Shown: piece by piece, positions 63,583-64,000 of the stretch
Layout: each line of letters starts with the position of its first letter
Position numbering within the stretch: the first letter of the stretch is position 1
Assembly (NCBI RefSeq): GCF_014208035.1
Contig: NZ_JACHMK010000001.1
Coordinates: 744,001-808,000 of the forward strand
Origin: Schaalia hyovaginalis
GTDB lineage: Bacteria; Actinomycetota; Actinomycetes; Actinomycetales; Actinomycetaceae
Direction of reading: 5' to 3'
DNA: 64,000 nucleotides
Translations under genes and position numbers: made by a program
Notes under the pieces: model-generated
The model's database searches: none
What the model was told of the DNA's origin: nothing
The model's input: the letters and a program-made list of their open reading frames with translations, nothing else

Positions 63583-64000
63583 CCCTCGATATCCACGTGC
63601 GCTCCGGACAGACCGCCCACGACGAGTTCTCCGTCGACATCTCCGCGGAGGACGCCGGCTGGACCTATTCCGGCCTCCGCATCCTCACCCTCGCACCGGG
63701 GGGCTCCATCACGCTCGAGTCGGCCGAATACGAACTCCTCGTCCTCCCGCTCGAGGGCGCGGCGACGGTCGCCCTCGGGGACGAGACCTTCGAACTCGCC
63801 GGAAGAACGGGAGTCTTCACGGAAATCTCCGACTCGCTCTATGTGCCCCGCACCACCGCGTTCACCATCGCCTCGGACAAGGGCGGGCGCTTCGCCCTCC
63901 CCGCAGCCGTCGCCTCGAGCGACCTCCCCGTGCGCTACCTGCCGCGCGAGATGGCGACGACGGGGATCCGGGGTGCGGGCGACTGCTCGCGCCAGGTGAC
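63579..64000 (+). CDS. iolB: 5-deoxy-glucuronate isomerase, N-terminal part (cut by window end)
   Basis: The first 140 or so residues of a cupin-fold protein (MTLDIHVRSGQTAHDEF..., GLRILTLAPGGSITLES, EYELLVLPLEGAATV, DSLYVPRTTAFTI) match IolB, which isomerises 5-deoxyglucuronate to DKG. The ATG overlaps the aldolase stop by 4 bp. The 3' end lies outside the window. Confidence 0.88.
   Translation, partial: MTLDIHVRSGQTAHDEFSVDISAEDAGWTYSGLRILTLAPGGSITLESAEYELLVLPLEGAATVALGDETFELAGRTGVFTEISDSLYVPRTTAFTIASDKGGRFALPAAVASSDLPVRYLPREMATTGIRGAGDCSRQV

Overview
The window is high-GC DNA from an actinobacterium, most likely a member of the Actinomycetaceae (Actinomyces/Schaalia-like). The evidence is the 16S rRNA sequence, the tRNA-free 16S-23S spacers, actinobacterial gene types (PspC/histidine kinase locus, MT0933-type antitoxin, Cgl0159-type aldolase, KFSSS-type MetRS) and GTG starts. 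Genus and species cannot be fixed by reading alone.

Layout. 1-2.4 kb: a terminator, tRNA-Asn(GTT), an IS1249-like insertion sequence whose left end is tandemly duplicated, and an alkyltransferase-like gene. 2.4-11.2 kb: an L-fucose-type sugar operon, with a promoter flanked by two LacI-type operators, a ribose-family ABC importer (ATPase, permease, lipoprotein), L-fucose isomerase, an FGGY kinase, a LacI regulator and a FucU/RbsD mutarotase. No fuculose-phosphate aldolase is present. 11.2-21.7 kb: a second same-strand operon with its own DeoR regulator. It encodes E2, E3 and a fused E1 alpha-beta of a 2-oxoacid/acetoin-dehydrogenase-like complex, a PHP-domain hydrolase, a sorbitol-6-phosphate-dehydrogenase-like SDR with an N-terminal extension, and a 536-residue zinc-type dehydrogenase that appears to hold two Rossmann-like segments. 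This gene set is the best candidate in the window for an undescribed catabolic pathway.

21.7-28.0 kb: a membrane glycerophosphodiester phosphodiesterase, an AGCS sodium:amino-acid symporter, and a CstR-like persulfide sensor divergent from a CoA-disulfide reductase-rhodanese fusion, with a perfect 16-bp palindrome in the promoter. A small Cys-rich protein follows. 28.0-41.1 kb: non-coding repeats, then two complete rrn operons (16S-23S-5S) in direct tandem. They lie in a 5,760-bp direct repeat, read as identical, that starts one base before the -35 box of the rrn promoter; the copies are separated by 983 bp of unique, apparently non-coding DNA.

41.4-64.0 kb: an MT0933-type antitoxin-like protein, an FMN reductase behind a palindromic operator, rsmI, a Mn/Zn-type ABC transporter behind two metalloregulator-like palindromes, pncA, metG, a PspC/histidine kinase/response regulator locus, a DUF1846 protein, a pcrA-type helicase with an unusual low-complexity insertion, sucCD, and the start of a myo-inositol catabolic operon (iolC, a Cgl0159-type aldolase, iolB cut by the window edge).

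No CRISPR array, prophage or conjugative module was seen. The only clear mobile element is the IS1249-like element.
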